A DNA stretch of 64,000 bases, taken from contig JBANAY010000003.1 of NCBI GenBank assembly GCA_037952775.1, positions 13,268,001-13,332,000 of the forward strand, in the 5' to 3' direction. Position numbers and translations under genes: made by a program. This document shows, piece after piece, positions 1 through 11,760 of the stretch (its first letter is position 1; every line of letters starts with the position of its first letter). The notes beneath the pieces are model-generated. The model was not told the DNA's origin and ran no database searches. It saw only the letters and a program-made list of their open reading frames with translations. The stretch is from Clonostachys chloroleuca (taxonomy: Eukaryota; Ascomycota; Sordariomycetes; Hypocreales; Bionectriaceae).

Positions 1-323
1 CAGAGAGTGATCCGGACCCAGATTGGCTCAACATATCTCCGGAGGGGAAAAATTCAGCTACAACCTCCCTGTCCTGCTCCACCCGGTCTGCATTGGGCTC
101 TTTTGTACCTGATGTTTCTGCTCAGATGCCATCTTCCCAAAGTCCATCGGCACCACGCTCTCCATTTCAACAACCAAGCTTGGGCCAAGGTACTTCTTCA
201 TCAACAAAGCCCCGCGTTATGGAATTTACCGTCGTCACGAATTCTTCAAGGCTTACCGGTTCAGGTAAACCCATCATCTGCAAGTCACGCGCGGTCTCTG
301 CCATCCGACTTCGAACAAGATGA
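1..323 (+). pseudogene. N-terminal fragment of a Fungal_trans_2-type regulator
   Basis: An open frame runs in from the window edge and stops at 321-323. Its first half is rich in Ser, Pro and Gln. It ends in a segment (EFTVVTNSSRLTG, then charged residues through SAIRLRTR) that resembles the conserved N-terminal box of fungal Fungal_trans_2/DUF3468 regulators, where a 'VTNPSRL' type motif precedes a basic stretch. The frame stops directly after that box, before any middle homology domain. The matching downstream part of such a protein lies on the opposite strand at 390-1030, so this looks like one half of a gene split by inversion. The 5' end is outside the window. The family call rests on recalled similarity only. 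Confidence 0.45.
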
Positions 324-389
324 ATGATGTTGCACGTTCTAAACAATTGAGTCAGAAAACCTTGAAGTAGAGCACCTATAGGGCAAGGC

Positions 390-1030
390 TTACAATATAA
401 AGTACCAATACATTAGCTCTTCGTTGAGTGTCACCTGAGTGCCGAGTGATATATTTGCTAGTTGGTAGGTGCATAAAAGAGTCACCAGACCTTCAAAGTG
501 GGTTTCCGCAGTCACATGATTCCCAAGAGCAATCTTAAATTCTACATTTAGCTTATTTTCACTTCAAAGGCGCAAGCCGAAAAGCAAAGGAAATATAACT
601 CACCTCCACCAAGCACATAGTCGTTTTACGCCTAGTGAGATCAATAAATCGCTCTGTGTGCTGGTTCACAAGTCTCTCATTAATTTGTCGGATTATTTCA
701 ATTTTATGAAACAGGAAGGTCGAATCAAATGTCTTGACATCCCGGGTTCTCATGATATAATGCATTCCTGCCACTAATAGTGTGTCTCGAAGGGCGGCTG
801 GATTATGTACGAGGAGAGAGCTACCGAGAAAGCTTGTCTCATCACTACTTCGGTGTCCAACATACCAGCCCGTCTCCAATCCTTTAGGGTAAGTTTCGGA
901 ATCGATTCTGAGCTGCTGGGCTAGCCACATGGGGTCAGCTGCTGTAGTGTCTGTGAGATCCCACACACGTACAATAGTGCAGAAGCCGTTTGGAGTTTAA
1001 TGACATTTTAAGCGGTAAGGTATCAAAAAT
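390..1030 (-). pseudogene. Fungal_trans_2-type regulator, middle and C-terminal part
   Basis: Read on the minus strand, exon 966-604 encodes a helical segment typical of the fungal-specific transcription factor homology domain (DPMWLAQQL, then LLVAGMHYIMRTRDV, then a helix with IIRQINERL). A canonical intron (GTGAGT donor at 603, AAG acceptor at 534) joins it in frame to exon 533-390, which continues with GNHVTAETHFEGL, a usual continuation in this family, and stops at 390-392. Upstream of 966 the frame breaks: the stretch read as SKRLLHY near 1000 fits the family but lies in another frame. No DNA-binding domain is present. It is probably the inverted 3' part of the gene whose N-terminus lies at 1-323. 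Confidence 0.55.
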
Positions 1031-1626
1031 TGCGACGGGACAGCTCAGACAGCTACATGTACAAAACATTGGCTTGACAGGCTTTCGAAGCGATTGTGAT
1101 GGCTCAAGGTTGCTATACAGATGACAGAGGTTGCTCGATCAGCGTCTGCCACACGGCTTGCCAGCTTATGGTGTTGGTACTGGACCTAGAGAGGTTTCCA
1201 GACCTGAGGACAAACTTGCGGAGTAGGCACTCTGCAGCAGGAAAAGCCGCAAGGTATGCTTATAATTGAGTGGACACAAAAAGCTACAAGTTTGGAAACT
1301 GGGTGGGTTTCAAAGAGCAGGTCTCCAAAGAGTGAACTTGCAAGATGGTGAAGATGTTCGTCATGCTGCAGTAATTATCCTTTGGCTCATCAATGGGTGC
1401 CGGAGGTGCGGCCCGCAAATACCGCTGCTGCGGACCGCAACCCGGGCTATATCATCCATTCACTTCCGAGAGCCATAAAAAGTCCTTGGTGCGGATTATA
1501 TATGAGCGTTTGCCATACAGCCATGTCAGGCCAAAGCCAAATGGAACCCTACAAAGGACCAAATCTGGGCAATAAGTTAAACAGAACCGCCGTAGTTTCC
1601 GCAGCGTGGCTGGTTCAGGCCCTATC

Positions 1627-2702
1627 ATGGCCACGGACAATCCAACTTCCACATCCCAAGTGGATTTGGACAACGTCCCGCCAATGAAAGACCTGACGAT
1701 AGATAATATCACCGACAATGTCCACATCATCAACTCACGCTGCCCAGATGCCCGCCTGCGCTTCCTTCTGGAACGACTTGTCGTGCACCTGCACGACTTT
1801 ACTCGCGAGACGCGGTTGAGCATCTTAGAGTGGCAGGCTGCCCTCGAGTTCATGAAGCAGGTGGGCCAGGTCAGCAGCGATGTAAGACATGAGTTTATAT
1901 TGCTCTCCGACGTCCTTGGGCTGTCGCTGCTGGTGGACTCTATCGATCATCCCAAGCCAGACGGGGCCACTGATGGAACCGTGCTCGGTCCATTCCACAC
2001 GCACGAAGCTGAAAACAAGGCCGCAGGTGAGAGTATCTCGGCCGACCAGGATGGAAAACCGTTGCTTGTGGTGTGTACGGTAAAAGACACCCTGGGCAGG
2101 CCCGTTGATGGAGTCAAGGTGGATGTGTGGGAGACCGATTCCAAGGGCTTCTACGATGTGCAGTATAACAACCGATCCGGGCCAGACGGACGTGGCGTTT
2201 TGGTCAGCGATGCGGACGGCTGCTTTCACTTCAAAGCTATTGTCCCCGTTCCGTATCCCATCCCCGACGACGGGCCTGTGGGAAAATTGCTATGCAAGCT
2301 GAACAGACACCCGTACCGACCGAGCCATATGCACTTTATGTTTCACAAGCCGGGCTTTAGCCAGCTTATCACGTTTGTGACCTATCTACTTAGCTTCTGA
2401 AAAACTCACGTTGACCAATATTTAGGGCCTTATACGTGCGAGGCAGCAAGTACGAGACTTCTGATGCCGTCTTCGGTGTCAAGCAGTCTCTGATTGTGGA
2501 CATCACAAAGGTGGCTGATGAGGAGGGCTGGGCGGATAAGTATGGTGTGGAGTCGAGCACGGCGCTGTTGAGGTATGATTTCGTGCTGTTGACGGAAGAG
2601 GAGAGCAACAAACTTCGCGAGAAAAAAAGGCGAGAGACGAGGCGGAAAGGCAAGGGGGGCTGCGAGTTGAGAATGGGCTTTTGGTCCCGAAGTAGAAGAT
2701 GA
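1627..2702 (+). CDS. hydroxyquinol 1,2-dioxygenase (intradiol ring cleavage)
   Basis: Intradiol dioxygenase that would cleave hydroxyquinol to maleylacetate in fungal resorcinol/phenol degradation, in the cytosol. Two exons (1627-2372 and 2426-2702) with a 53-nt GT-AG intron give 340 residues. The N-terminal dioxygenase_N helical domain precedes the catalytic beta-domain. Ferric-iron ligands are visible: one Tyr in GFYDVQY, and Tyr plus two His in YRPSHMHF. After the intron the frame resumes with ALYVRGSKYETSDAVFGVK, as in the family. The first ATG at 1627 is used; an in-frame ATG at 1684 is an alternative start. No lesion is seen. The neighbouring aromatic hydroxylase (minus strand) that would feed it is a pseudogene. 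Catechol 1,2-dioxygenase activity is the main alternative; the length and flexible N-terminus favour the hydroxyquinol type. Confidence 0.9.
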
Positions 2703-3589
2703 GCATGATCTCGATGGAGTGTTATGAAACGTCTCTATGTTTAAATGTCAATATGGGCCTTGAATGGTACTGGCCGTAAATTGACTCTATATGCTGTGTG
2801 TAGCTCCTTCGATATACGTATTGTAAGTGTCATGGTGTAGCTACCCTCCATCTCTGGGCAACATGAGTGCCGGTGCCTTACGCTGTGTTTATATTTGTTT
2901 CACGACTGAATCAATGCTGATTATGTCCTACCCAGATCAGAAGAGGCATTTACATTAATCGGAAATCATTCGGGAGAGCCCGTTGCTGTTCACGCTCATC
3001 TGCAGTGGTGCCCATGTTGGTGCATGATCTAGATCAGGAAAGACTTCACGAGAAGGGCCTGCACGACCGCCAATTTAGGGGTACTACGAACCCACATCTT
3101 GGCCCCTCCGTGACGAGACTTGCCGTAAACACTAATGCATCCCGCCACTCCTGAGCAATGTTGTGACACAAGTTCACTTACCGTATTCCTTGATGCAGAT
3201 ATGCAGCTGTTGGACAAGACTCAGGGTATGCAAAATCTAGTTAATCATTATTGAAAGGAAGAAATATTATGGCTCAAAAGACGACCTTGAATTCGCCCAA
3301 AGTTTCATATATATCCTTGCTGACGACGCTGCATTTAAAAGCTATCCATTGCTAATTATGTACTCTCAGTTAGCAGGGTTCCCTGTTTCATTCTTTATCT
3401 CTTCCCTATCCTATCTTTGTTTCTTAGCCTGTGTCAAGTCATTGCTGGCAGAAAAAGCGACAGTAACAAATTACCCTTTGACAAACCGCTAGAATTCGAC
3501 CAAGAGTCTTCGCCGCTCGTCCTCAGTTCTAACTATGCTCTGTATTGATGTCGCCGGCTTCCACTCGGCAAAGAACTTACCATGAGACA
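2703..3589. other. gap between convergent genes
   Basis: This lies between the 3' ends of the dioxygenase and the FAD monooxygenase. I see no coding region, RNA gene or repeat in it. Confidence 0.5.
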
Positions 3590-5671
3590 CTACCGTAATA
3601 TTGCAGACAAGTATCGTTCCATGCCCTTCACATCATCAACCTCGCCCATCCAACCAACGTACTGATCCGGCCGGGTTATTACAGCGCAGCCCGCCTCCTT
3701 GTCGATCTCATAGTTCGAATAAGCATGTCCATGACCGTGATGATAAGTGGCATCGTCAGCGAAGACTCGATATTAATCATACTGCCCGTCTTTCTGGGAG
3801 TAGAATGCCTTGGGAAAGTCGAAAAGCTCTAAATGTTGGCGCGCTGATGCGTGAACCAAGACTGGTTCAAGTGACACTTCCTGCTGGAGGCGACGAAGGA
3901 ATGAATCCGGCTGCGAGAGAGCCCTCCCTAGTCTCTCTAGCCGCTCTTTCGCTGAAGGCCGAGTCACCTCACCAGCAAAGACGATTACCCTCCAGAGGCC
4001 ATCCGATTTCAAGGCATCTCCTAACTGCGTCGGCGTAGCATCGGCTTGACAAGCAACTTGCGACGAGGGAAACCTCATGCCAAGCTGCAGTCCACCAAAC
4101 GGCATGCGAAATGCAACCTCAGGCTTCCCTGTGCCGTCAACCAACACATTGTTTCCATACTTGACAGAAATGCCGGATGTGAAGATGTTCCCTTTTTCAA
4201 ATGTTCGCTTGAACTCCTCCATAGAAATGCCCGCTTCGTCTGCGATGTCTTTGGCAGGTCGACCTGAGAACATGCGCGAAAACCGACGGTCAAATGCTAT
4301 GAGTTGTAATGCGACGGCACGTCTTTCCGTGGTCTACGTGGACAAGATAAGAGGACGGGCTTTCATTTTGATCACAGACGCGATCTTCCAGACCAGGTTG
4401 TACGAGTCGTGCATGGAGATATTCATGTCTTGCGCTGCTTTTGGTGAGTGAGTGGGCACAGCATCTCCGGCTAAGAAGATGCGATCATGTTTTGCAATGC
4501 GTCGGCTACTCTTTGGCCAACCTGCTCGATAGTCAGCTTTCGAGGGCAACTCTGGCGTCTCCCGAGTGATTGCGGCTTACCTGGTACACGGTCCACCACT
4601 CGCAATAATCGTAGGAAACCTCATAGGGAGCCAAGATTCGTTTTGCTGCCGCGAAAATCGTTTCCGGGCTACCGTTTGACCTGTCGAACTGCTCTCCGCG
4701 CGTAGGGGTGAGATGTGCCAAGCCATGTTCTCTAGGGATAACCATGATCGTTTCCACTGACGCGCTGTGAATTGTACAACGACTTCTAATATCCGCTGCT
4801 CGAGCCAGATCAGTCAGCAATATCCAGTGTTCGCAACAAGAGAGATTTGTATAGGATGCTCACGGAAGTCTGTAATGGGGACGATGTCCATTACCCCCCA
4901 AACAGACTCAGTCTGTGCCCCCTCCATCGTGATGTCCAGCTTTTCGCGCACCCATGAATGGGCTCCATCACACCCAATCATATACTTGCATTCTACTATA
5001 GACTCTTCTCCTGGCTCGTCTCCGGCGCCACCGATTCCATCTGCCAGAGCCTCCTTTCCTCTCCTCAAAGTCACAGTGATGGGATACGCGTCCTCGTTCG
5101 CAATGAGAGGCTTGTCAATCTCCATCCCCACGGGCTCGACACCTCTCTCAATACAGACTTCTGGAGAATGTTGCACAAAGTCCAGAAAGTACTGTTCAAT
5201 CCTTCCCTGATGAAGCACTGACTGCTGGAAACGACTGATATTCGGGATTGTATCGGCAATGCGATCAGTTCTCTGGATTATACCGTTTTCATCGGGGTTC
5301 TATCGCCGTTTATACTGTCACATTAGTGTCTGCCTCTCCCCTTACGTTCAATGTATGACAACAATTTGAAAGCAACTCACCCAAAAGCAAACCTCCTGTA
5401 GCCGGTTTGCTTCTTTGTAGATCCCATCGCTGAAACCAAAGCTGTGCAATATCTCAATTGTTCTGGACTGAAGGCCATCAGTGTGGCCCTTTTCTATTTT
5501 CGTGGTACGTTTATCCACAACCTTTGTCTTGATGCCATAAACCGCCGCCCATGCTGCGGCCATCAGGCTACGAGGACGGTCAGCCTCAATGCTTCGTCGA
5601 CTGACTGATCCAGGTCCGACTTACCCTGCTGGACCAGCGCCGACAATCAAATGATCAATATTTTTCACCAT
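3590..5671 (-). pseudogene. phenol 2-monooxygenase-like FAD hydroxylase, broken
   Basis: Aromatic-ring hydroxylase family: FAD_binding_3 domain plus C-terminal thioredoxin-like phenol-hydroxylase dimerisation domain. The minus-strand start ATG at 5671 gives the FAD dinucleotide motif HLIVGAGPAG. Five exons join cleanly (introns 5624-5568, 5380-5300, 4863-4796, 4580-4522) through CDGAHSWVR and RIFLAGDA. Three lesions are seen: a one-base loss near 4500, between VGQRVAD and IAKHDRIFLAGD; an in-frame TAG at 4334-4336, between ILST and TTERRA; and an in-frame TAA at 3773-3775, just before YRVFADD. Homology continues beyond each lesion to the natural stop at 3590-3592, so the gene was full length (about 630 residues) until recently. 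It converges with the ring-cleavage dioxygenase and would plausibly have made its hydroxyquinol substrate. Confidence 0.9.
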
Positions 5672-6407
5672 AGCGACTTCTAGCGAGCAAGCACGACGTC
5701 CTGACTCTTCGTCAGTGTTTCCCCGCGAAGGACAATTATTCACTGGTTCAAATATTATAATAATCTGCCTTGGACGATGAGAACTACCGACTCTGCTTTC
5801 TAGCCCGCCGAACGCCCCCAGCTGCTCCTCCACAGGTCATTGTGCGAAGTGAATGGATCGCTAGGGCGTGGCATCAAGATGCATAGACTCAATACTCTCG
5901 GCCCGCGGGCAACATGCGGAGGAATGAAAGAACAGAGACAGGGATTCTGTTGCGGGACGATCTTTCCCATGTCATGCGGTCCGCACCCTCCGCATTCGCC
6001 CCCTCTGAAAACATACTCTCTTATCTCGTTTTAGTTACCTCAGCCATCTCGCCTTGGAGATCCGTAGCCTAGTGTGAGTCCCGTATTTCATTCTAACTAC
6101 ACACTTAAACGGTTGGTGGTGGTCAACCAGCAGTTCGGATTTCAAGCATCCGCTACGTTTGCCGGCATATCTACCAATAAACCAGAAAAGAAAAGAACAG
6201 AAACGGGGAGAAGAGAGAGATATTGCAATACATAAAGAATTAATTTATTGCTACAAACTTCAAGTGCCTTTACTAGTGTTTCTAATGCTGATAAGAGTCT
6301 CCAGCAACGTTTATTCTGAATCACTGGCCAGAGTTGAGCAGCGTCGCATCATCCAGAGTCCGCCTTCTGTCCTCCATGGTTGCCGCGGGTCAGCTCAACA
6401 CTCCTCC
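5672..6407. other. intergenic, promoter side of the monooxygenase
   Basis: Upstream region of the monooxygenase pseudogene and 3' flank of the P450 pseudogene. I see no gene. Short ORFs here show no family features. Confidence 0.4.
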
Positions 6408-7777
6408 TCAAGGGGATCGTTCGATCAGCTCAGTCCACTTTGCAACCCTTGATCTGACGTTGATAGGAAACGGCACGCCCATCGTGAAGTGTTGAATAGT
6501 TTTGTCGTCAAAAGGCTCCCTCTGGAGGTTTTGTGTTAGCTTGAAAAACATATTTGCATCGCTCACAACACCACTTACCTCCTCAAAATCAAAGCAGTAG
6601 AACAATTTGGAGAGATTGATGAAAATAGATTTCTGAGCGAGTTTGTACCCCACACAGGGCCGTCGACCACCTCCAAACTGCCAACTACCGGCAGCCAAGT
6701 CTGTCTCGTTCCCATCAAGCCATCTCTCGGGCTTGAAGCTCAGGGGATCCTCAAAATAATCCGCATTCTCGGAGATGCTAGCGTGATTTATGACGAAACT
6801 TGTTCCTTTTAGGAAATAATAACTCTCGAATTCTAGATTCTCGGTCAAAGTGTGCTCCGGTGTCCACACGAAGATGCGTCTCCACCGGAGTATCCTTGGC
6901 AAACGCGTTGACGTACGGTAGACTCTCTTCATCGCCAAAGTCCGGAAGACGAGCGGCGTCGGCGCCGCAGACTCGATCGAGATCAGCCCTCGCTTTCAAA
7001 ATTTCTCGGGCCATCTCACCGCTGCTAGTATGGCAATGTCGATCTAGACGCGTCGTATCACTCCCTGCCTCCACTAGTTGCATGGTCAGGAACATTTTGT
7101 CGGTGTCACTGCTTTTGAATTTCGCTTCGCCGAGGAGGACATTTCGGTCAAATGATTGATGGGGCCTTTCCTTGGAGAATATTCCTTTTTATGGGGGAGT
7201 AGTACGCGAAGTAGGCATCTTGAGTGAATTTTCCTGCGCGTTCATACGTCCCCCGCCGCCATTGAAGAAATTTCGGGAGATCTGCAAGTCCAGGGAAACA
7301 ATCCCAAAAGTTGTATGGCGGGGCATTGAGAAGGAACAGAAATTGGGCCTTTGTAACGTCTTTCATTACGTTCCCGCCCGCCTCTGGTTCCTTACCAAAG
7401 GTGATGCGATAGATCACAGAGTTGGCATAGCGAGCATTGTGGGCGAACCACTCCTGCGGCTTTCGGAGATATTTAGCCGAGAGGCCACGCTCTCCTCTAC
7501 CTGTTACTCTGCATACTTCGTCATTGCAGTCCCGCTGAGCAGCTGGTGCATTACTCGTCGCCTTTCAGCCCACCCGTCGATTGGCAGCATGACAGAGCGC
7601 CGACCTTGGCTGAGGAGGTCGTTGACTATAGGCATCGGAGGCCGCCCATTAGTGACCTTTCTATGCTTGGCATACAGCTCATGAGCTAGTCGGTTGCTGT
7701 TCAACACAACCCACAGCTTGGAGCCCAGATGCGTCGTTATTATCTCATCGTATTTTGCGATTTTGTGGGCCTGTCAT
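6408..7777 (-). pseudogene. cytochrome P450, multiply frameshifted
   Basis: A fungal P450 read on the minus strand. The heme loop is complete (FGGGRRPCVG), followed by helix-L residues and a C-terminus ending at 6408-6410. The I-helix is recognisable (QLVEAGSDTTR, around 7070). At least four frame changes are visible. One lies near 7140. Two flank a segment near 7010-7045, where a ~35-nt stretch reads IAILAAVRWPE in another frame. One lies near 6895, where the ExxR motif of helix K should sit (AKD- then LRWRRIF). The N-terminal half contains LNSNRLAHELYAKHRKVTNGRP. A possible start region with a hydrophobic anchor and PWAPPLIGN lies at about 8060-8145 but does not join in frame. It sits between the aromatic hydroxylase and the esterase, so it was probably part of the same pathway. 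Confidence 0.88.
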
Positions 7778-8327
7778 GGAAGAGGAAGGGCAAAAGTACT
7801 TGGGGTTCTTGCTCTACGACTAATTCGTCCAGTTACCTACTCAGCCGTTTATACAGCTCGCTACCAATTGCCTAGCTCAAGAGCCTCTTCCAATGGCCAA
7901 CTTGCATTCCTTTCCCGACACGCTAGAATATCTCTAGGGTAGCTGTGGCAATGGTATGGCTGAGACAAGTTTCAACTGCGGAGGTGGTCAGGCTGCTGTA
8001 GGGTAAGGTACCTCGACAATAGCACGCCCCGCAGCAACTATTGCCGATCAGCGGAGGCGCCCACGGTATAGTTGCGGAAGCGGCACTTACGAGGTCCGCA
8101 AGAGCACGCGGGATCCAGTCAATAATAACAGCTGCTAGGGGCATGCATAGTCTCAAGGAGGGTCTGAGTTGGAGTGCGGTTGCCTGAGGCCCTTAAGGTC
8201 TTCGCTGGTCCCCGTTATTCTCATTGACTCTCTTGTTCTACTAGTAAATGATGCTGTGGATGAACCCGCTGTTCCGAAAATCTATACCTATCTGTACTTC
8301 CGGACCTCGAAGCTAGGAGTCCTCAAG

Positions 8328-10023
8328 ATGACTGAAGAGTTTAAGCATCCCACGATAGGCTCTATTCGCGGCCTGGCCAAAGACGGTCTCCTGCAGTTTC
8401 TTGGCGTCAAGTATGCGTTGTTGCAAGACCGTTTTGCCGAGCCGGAGCTCGTCTCTGAATATAACAGTAGCACTATTGACGCGACCAAAGTCGGGTGAGC
8501 CATCCTTTCCTCAAAGAAGCATGTCAGATACTGATAACATTCCAAGTCCTCAAGCTTTGTCGGACCCCTTGTCGTGTGAAGCGGAATACAGTGTTTTCCA
8601 ACAGTCACTTCCACACCAGCCCTTTGATATCTCGGATAGAGATTGTCTGCATCTAACTATTACTATTCCAAGAGAGGCCAAAGATCTTCCAGTATTTATA
8701 TTTATTCACGGCGGTAGCTTTACTATTGGCTCCAATGCGTGGCCCCAGTACGATCAAACCAGGCTTGTCAGGCAAGGTGTTGAAATGGGGATGCCTTTTA
8801 TTGGAGTTGGTGTCAAGTAAGTCTATCCTCTAGATGCGTCCCGCTCCGTTTCTGACCTCTACTCAGCTACCGCGTTGGTGTGCCAGGTTTCCTGACGTCG
8901 GCGGAGCTTCGGAGGGCAGGCTATAAGCCAAATAATGGCATCCGGGACCAGAGGGCTGCTCTGATGTGGGTGCAAAGATTTATCTCGGGTTTCGGAGGGG
9001 ATCCCAATAAGGTCACCTTGGCAGGGCAGAGCGCGGGTGCTGGTAAGTGTGATCGACGTGCCTCAAACTCAGCTTTCTGATTGATTGGACAGTTTCGGCA
9101 ATGCTACACTTGGCGCCGAGCGCATCCTTATTCTCTCAGTTGGTGCTTATGTCGGGCTCCTCCTTTGTGATATCGCCTCTGCCACTACCAGTCGCAGAAG
9201 GAGTTTACAACATCGCGGTAAATGCCTTGAGAATGGACGGATTATCAGCAGAGGGCAGATTAAAGGCCTTAGTCGAAGGAGACGGAAAACCATTGTATAA
9301 GGAGATACCGTCAGGTCTTCCATTGCTGCCAGTGGTTGATGACGAGGTGGTTTTGGAGGCTCCGGATTATACGACACTTGACCTCAGTGCAACGATCTGC
9401 CCGCGGCTACTCATTGGAGACTGCCGGCTTGATGTAAGTATCCCTGTCGTCAAGGAGTGCGCCGATTGCTGAGTGTACAGGGTCATATCCTTCTGAACAA
9501 GGATGCGCGTGTAAGACAGAGGTTTCACGAGTCTCTGGTGAAGACCCTCGGTCCAGTCTCTGCTCGGGAGGTGGAAGAGACATACGGGGTCACTCCTGAT
9601 ATGCCTTCTGAAATAGTAGCTAAGCATATTGCGGAGTTCATGACGGATGTCGGCTTCTTCACGCCTGCTGTTACAATCGCAAAGGCCTGGCCAGTTCCAA
9701 GTTTTTTATACCATTTTAATGAGCCAAATACCTGGGATGGGCCATGGAAAGGCGAGGCGACACATTGTCTGGAGATAGTTTATCTGTTCCAAAACCTGAA
9801 TCATAAACTCACTGAAGAGCAGCAATCGATTGCGAAGGGATGGGCTGGAGCCGTCATCAAGTTTATTCGCGGCGCCGAGCCGTTCCCCTCGTGTGGGTCT
9901 GAGCCGGACGGAATGGTGTTCGGGCCAGTCGAAGACATCCCCAGGAAGATTCATAAACTGAATGACCGGTTCGGTTTGGATACGCTGAACCGAGCCATGC
10001 AAATGTTCATGCAGAGCAAATAG
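8328..10023 (+). CDS. carboxylesterase type B (alpha/beta hydrolase)
   Basis: Five exons (8328-8494, 8547-8816, 8867-9042, 9093-9433, 9481-10023) joined by 47-52-nt GT-AG introns give 498 residues with no lesion. Carboxylesterase/lipase family features are visible in order: a short N-terminal strand region, the oxyanion-hole motif HGGSF, the nucleophile elbow GQSAGA spanning exons 3-4, and a C-terminal His in the THCLEIVYLF segment. No signal peptide is seen, so it is probably intracellular. ATG 8328 is the first Met in frame and starts a normal N-terminus for these short fungal esterases. It belongs to the aromatic-catabolism group and may hydrolyse an aromatic ester or lactone; the substrate is inference. 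It is one of two genes of that group still intact. Confidence 0.9.
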
Positions 10024-11252
10024 CTAGCTGCATTGTATCCTAGGGTTATCATCCCAGCAAATTGGCAGGAGACTGATCTAAGATCTGCCAAGCTAGCTGT
10101 GCCGGAGTGGTTCCCTTGCTATGCCAAGCAATCACTCGAGAACCGGCATTGGAACATGGTCGGCATCTTAATATGCCCCGACGCTTACAAAAGATATTGG
10201 CAAAGCAAAACCAGTCGCCGTTTTCTGGATAAATATCTTACGTGTCAAGACACACCCAGCTGTACCACCTCGCCTTCGTATCTCTGTTTCCAGCTTGGTA
10301 GTTGTACGTTGGTTTTTCTCTACATAAAAATCTTACGCTTGAGCTATATAGTGAGTAATACCTATATTATTCCAGCAGCAGGTTGGTAGACTTATATTCT
10401 GTAAGTAGTATGCTACAGCAAGTATGCTCCATGTATCAGCTGTACTTCAAAATTTCTTGCAGTCAGCTGAGACTTTATAACATCATGCCAGAATGGGATC
10501 ACAGTAAAGGATGGGACCACTGGAGAAGGTGACGAGATGTGAACGCGGAGGTTAGGTAAACATCTACAAGAGTTCTTTTCTCCTCAAAAGTACTGGAATC
10601 TGCTTGACGGTAGTAGGGCAGGAGTAAAGAATGTTGGTGAGTTTAAGATCGACACCCGACGGCCCTCTGATGACGATATCGTAACTATATAGGTATTGGA
10701 GAAAAGAGAGGGAAGCGATTCTTCCGTTAAGATAGAAGCAGGGGGAACACTTGCGAGACGGTAGGCATGATGGTGAGGTTTACACAATGCTTGGTATTGT
10801 CGCATTCGGAAAATAGGCACCAACCAACACTAGCCAGAAACCGCCATTAGTACTCAGCGGGTTCCAGACTTTCAGCATTGACTGACATAAGCGGAAATTA
10901 ATTGTCCATCGGTTGGCTTTATGGAGGAATAAAGCCCGGTGATAATTCTGATCGGATTTGCGTGGCCACTATCTCCCTGATTCCCAAGACGGACGTGGAC
11001 CGATATGAATACGGGACTGTCGGAGCTGACCCCAAGGTCCGCAGCTCCGAGCTCAAGAAGCAAGAAACTACCGCACAGGCTCCGATGTGAGACGAAGGAC
11101 ACACATATTTGCATGAGTCCACCCGCCTCGCGACGTATCACATCGCGGGTATATAAAGACTAACTTGGCAAATGGGCAGGAATGAAACGAACATGCTCAT
11201 ATTGATACACTGGCGACTGCCTATCTTCAGCTGCCCTCCAATATTCTTCAAA
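10024..11252. other. intergenic, no gene recognised
   Basis: Short ORFs occur on both strands but none has family features, splice structure or a signal peptide. I see nothing supportable here. Confidence 0.4.
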
Positions 11253-11760
11253 ATGGCGTCAGTTGACATTCCCGAAGGTGACAAAGCCGTGACTGTGAAA
11301 GTCATTGATAACGGCGCGCGCATCACAGGGCCTCTGTCCTTCTTCATGGACCCTCCCGTCCTGGATAATATGCAAAGCAGACAGTAATTAAACGCCCTAG
11401 CATTGGTCTTTCTCATCGAGCACCAGCAATCCCACCGCAAAGTTGTCTTTGATCTTTAATATTGGGATCCGTAAGAATCCAGCCGAGTATCCGCCCGCAG
11501 TTATGTCCTAAAATCCGGCATTTGAACTACAACCCGGAGATGAAGTGTTTGATGTCCTGGCAGACGGAGCTGTTGATCTCGATACAGTTGAGGCTATCAT
11601 CTGGAGGTAAATTCACAACCCTGCTTTAGAATCATGTCACCGGCTTACAGCCCAGCCATTAGCATATGGACCATACTGGAAATCCTTCGGGTTTTCCAGC
11701 AACCACACATCTCATGGTCGGGCCAGGGTTCCATGAGACGTTGTTTCCCGCATTTCGCGG
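11253..11760 (+). pseudogene. metallo-beta-lactamase-fold hydrolase, 5' part
   Basis: From ATG 11253 the reading MASVDIPEGDKAVTVKVID, then FMDPPVL, then LVFLIEHQQ and RKVVFDL, then RKNPAEYPPAVMS and VEAIIW matches the N-terminal half of fungal MBL-fold (lactonase-like) proteins. An intron of about 47 nt precedes the metal-binding motif, which reads S-H-stop-H-M-D-H-T-G-N-P. The TAG at 11660-11662 replaces the middle residue of HxHxDH; CAG to TAG would explain it. Other lesions are a TAA at 11385-11387, a frame change near 11460 and a stop near 11508. Homology stops near 11750 after VGPGFHETLFPAF, where a CHAT domain follows in the same frame. The C-terminal half of the hydrolase, with its remaining metal ligands, is missing. 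Confidence 0.75.
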
